A stretch of DNA of 34,816 nucleotides from assembly GCF_019801605.1 (NCBI RefSeq), contig NZ_JAHVIT010000012.1:1-34816 (forward strand). The letters run 5' to 3'. The notes under the pieces are model-generated. The model ran no database searches. It had not been told where the DNA came from and was given only the letters and a program-made list of their open reading frames with translations. This document shows, piece after piece, positions 33,490 through 34,816 of this stretch. Numbering within the stretch: position 1 is the stretch's first letter; each line of letters starts with the position of its first letter. The translations under genes were made by a program, and so were the position numbers. The DNA is from Maritimibacter alkaliphilus (lineage in GTDB: Bacteria; Pseudomonadota; Alphaproteobacteria; Rhodobacterales; Rhodobacteraceae).

Positions 33490-34545
33490 TCAGCGCCCGG
33501 CGGCCAGCACGCTCAGCATCTCGAAGAGCATCTGCGCTCCGGCCTGTGCGGTGACGTTGGTGGGATCGTAGGAGGGCGCCACTTCGACCACGTCGCCGCC
33601 CTTCATGTCGATCCCCTTCAGCCCGCGGATCAGCGCCTGCACCTCGCGCGGGGCGAGCCCGCCGATCTCGGGCGTGCCGGTGCCGGGGGCGAAGGCGGGG
33701 TCGAGACTGTCCACGTCGAAGCTGACGTAAGTGGGCCCGTCACCCACGACCTCCAGCGCGCGGGCCAGAACCGCGGGAATGCCCATCTCCATCACCTCCT
33801 CGGCGTAGAACACGGTCATGCCCGAGGCGTGCGAGAACTCCCACAGGAAGTCCGAGCCGCCGCGCACGCCGATCTGGATCGTGCGCGCGGGATCGAGGCT
33901 GCCCTCCAGCACCGCCTGCCGGAAGGGGCCGCCGTGGTGGAACTTCGCCCCCTCGTAGACGCCCGAGGTGTCCGCATGGGCATCGATATGCACCATGCCG
34001 AGCGGCCCGTGTTCCTTGGCCAGCGCGGCCAGGATCGGGCGCGAGATCGAATGGTCCCCGCCCACGGTGAGCGGCGTGATGCCGGCCGCGCAGAGCCTTG
34101 TGAAGACATCCTCGATATCCGCGTGGCACTGGTCGAGGGAGTAGCGGCTCTGCATCGGTACATCGCCGATGTCGGCCACCTTCAGCACCTGCCCGGGCAC
34201 CACGTCCAGCACCCGGTTCCACGGGCCGACCCGCTCGATGTCGCGCACCGCCTTGGGCCCGCGCCGCGCGCCCGCCCGGTTGGTCACGCCGAGGTCCATC
34301 GGCACGCCCACGAGCGCCACGTCGAGGTCCTCCACCGGTGCGCCGGCCAGCAGCGCCTCCATCACCTCGGGGCGGTAGGGCGCATCGAGCAGGGTCGAGA
34401 TGTCGGCGAAGGGCCACTTGCGCCGCCCGCCGGCCTGGAACACGCCATCGGCGGCGGCCTTCAGCCGCGGGTCGTGAAACACGCCGGTCTCCTCGTTGGA
34501 ATAGAGGCGGCGCAGGGTCTCGAGATCGGGGGTCTTGGGCGACAT
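33490..34545 (-). CDS. speB: Agmatinase/ureohydrolase family protein
   Basis: 351 aa. Mn-dependent ureohydrolase: GGDHS, HIDAHAD, SFDVDSLDPAFAPGTGTPE (metal ligands His and Asp) are all intact, and GVPMDLGVTNRAGARRGPKAVR is in the substrate region. The family hydrolyses agmatine, guanidinobutyrate, guanidinopropionate or guanidine, yielding urea. At 351 aa with an N-terminal extension of about 60 residues it is longer than E. coli SpeB (about 306) and closer to guanidino-acid hydrolases, so the substrate, and hence the symbol, is uncertain. GGAGGA precedes the ATG. Confidence 0.85.
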   Translation of the reverse strand: MSPKTPDLETLRRLYSNEETGVFHDPRLKAAADGVFQAGGRRKWPFADISTLLDAPYRPEVMEALLAGAPVEDLDVALVGVPMDLGVTNRAGARRGPKAVRDIERVGPWNRVLDVVPGQVLKVADIGDVPMQSRYSLDQCHADIEDVFTRLCAAGITPLTVGGDHSISRPILAALAKEHGPLGMVHIDAHADTSGVYEGAKFHHGGPFRQAVLEGSLDPARTIQIGVRGGSDFLWEFSHASGMTVFYAEEVMEMGIPAVLARALEVVGDGPTYVSFDVDSLDPAFAPGTGTPEIGGLAPREVQALIRGLKGIDMKGGDVVEVAPSYDPTNVTAQAGAQMLFEMLSVLAAGR

Positions 34546-34732
34546 GGGTCCTCCGGCGTCTGATGTCGGGCACAGGAAAGGCGCAATGGGGCGGCGTGGC
34601 AAGAGGGGCGCGGGTGAAGGTGCCGCGCAGGCGCCGCGGTGCCGGTTTCGGAGGCGGGGCAGGGCCTGACCGGGGGAGGCCCCGCGGATCGGCCCTTCGG
34701 GCCGGTCGGCGGGGGCGCCTGCGGCGGGCGGG

Positions 34733-34805
34733 GTTGGGGGCTGTCTGCCCCCCTTGGCCCTGCGGGCCAATTCCCCCCGAGGATATTTGGGAAACGGAAA
34801 TGGGA
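34733..34805 (-). repeat. Dispersed two-hairpin intergenic element, copy 3 (inverted)
   Basis: Read on the minus strand: TTTCCGTTTCCC, AAATATCC, TCGGGGGG, hairpin 1 TTGGCCC-GCA-GGGCCAA (34754-34770) and hairpin 2 GGGGGGC-AGACA-GCCCCC (34736-34753). Same order as copies 1 and 2. It sits at the window end; the next gene is unseen. Between 34546 and 34732 there is only GC-rich spacer with no gene recognised. Confidence 0.8.
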
Positions 34806-34816
34806 TAGGCCGTATG

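Noticed and set aside
34814..34816. Start of a gene at the terminal ATG
   Set aside because: Only three bases are visible and there is no ribosome binding site before them.

Overview
The window is a GC-rich piece of an alphaproteobacterial chromosome, most likely Rhodobacterales (Rhodobacteraceae/Roseobacteraceae). This rests on the 5S rRNA tail, an MbfA-type iron exporter, a DUF6478-like gene, a CenR-like orphan response regulator, the neighbourhood of a CinA-like gene, sfsA and map, and intergenic repeats of the CCCAAATATCC type. I cannot name genus or species. There is no phage, IS element, CRISPR array or tRNA. Most genes are core or housekeeping genes in short operons with 4-bp start/stop overlaps.

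Layout. 1-160: 3' end of an rRNA operon (5S and its terminator). 449-2684: PagL-like lipid A deacylase, then a TetR regulator divergent from mbfA. 2864-5257: S-formylglutathione hydrolase, YaiI-family protein and a membrane-anchored alpha/beta hydrolase. 5378-7830: MFS carrier and zapE. 8142-12263 (minus): two tandem CPBP membrane proteases, then accD and folC. 12460-14905 (plus): a possible 70-aa small protein, a lipoprotein, a DUF6478-like protein and a small coiled-coil protein, all of unknown role. 15037-18125: methyltransferase divergent from a LysR regulator, then a PhzF-like protein. 18130-21160 (minus): CinA-like protein, GNAT, AhpD-like protein and an OmpA-family protein in one tight run. 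21206-24772 (plus): sfsA, map, nth and a PfkB-family kinase. 24982-26555 (minus): ribA and an L,D-transpeptidase. 26715-27563: response regulator followed by a candidate small RNA. 27777-29710 (minus): small secreted or membrane protein and a chemoreceptor. 29833-32546 (plus): xthA, then cnoX, a Lon-substrate-binding-domain protein and a Trm112-family protein. 32890-34545 (minus): aroQ and an agmatinase/ureohydrolase.

Genes that plausibly work together: cinA-like/GNAT/AhpD/ompA (overlapping operon), accD/folC and ribA/LDT (both joined by a GTGA overlap), LonSB/trm112 and nth/kinase (ATGA overlaps), and the 12.4-14.9 kb set of unknown envelope-type genes.

The most unusual material is non-coding. 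A dispersed intergenic element occurs in three full copies (2686, 32653, 34733); each carries two hairpins whose first stem changes sequence while keeping its pairing. A cluster of four near-perfect AT-rich palindromes lies at 32721-32881. A possible sRNA with a loop, an exposed CCTCCC and a terminator lies at about 27470-27563. The gap between the convergent genes zapE and folC holds an exact TTAA-N7-TTAA (CtrA-type) site plus three GANTC sites inside GCGAATC boxes. Three genes without Shine-Dalgarno sequences (zapE, sfsA, nth) have -10-like hexamers placed as expected for leaderless mRNAs. I found no clearly new defence or metabolic system.
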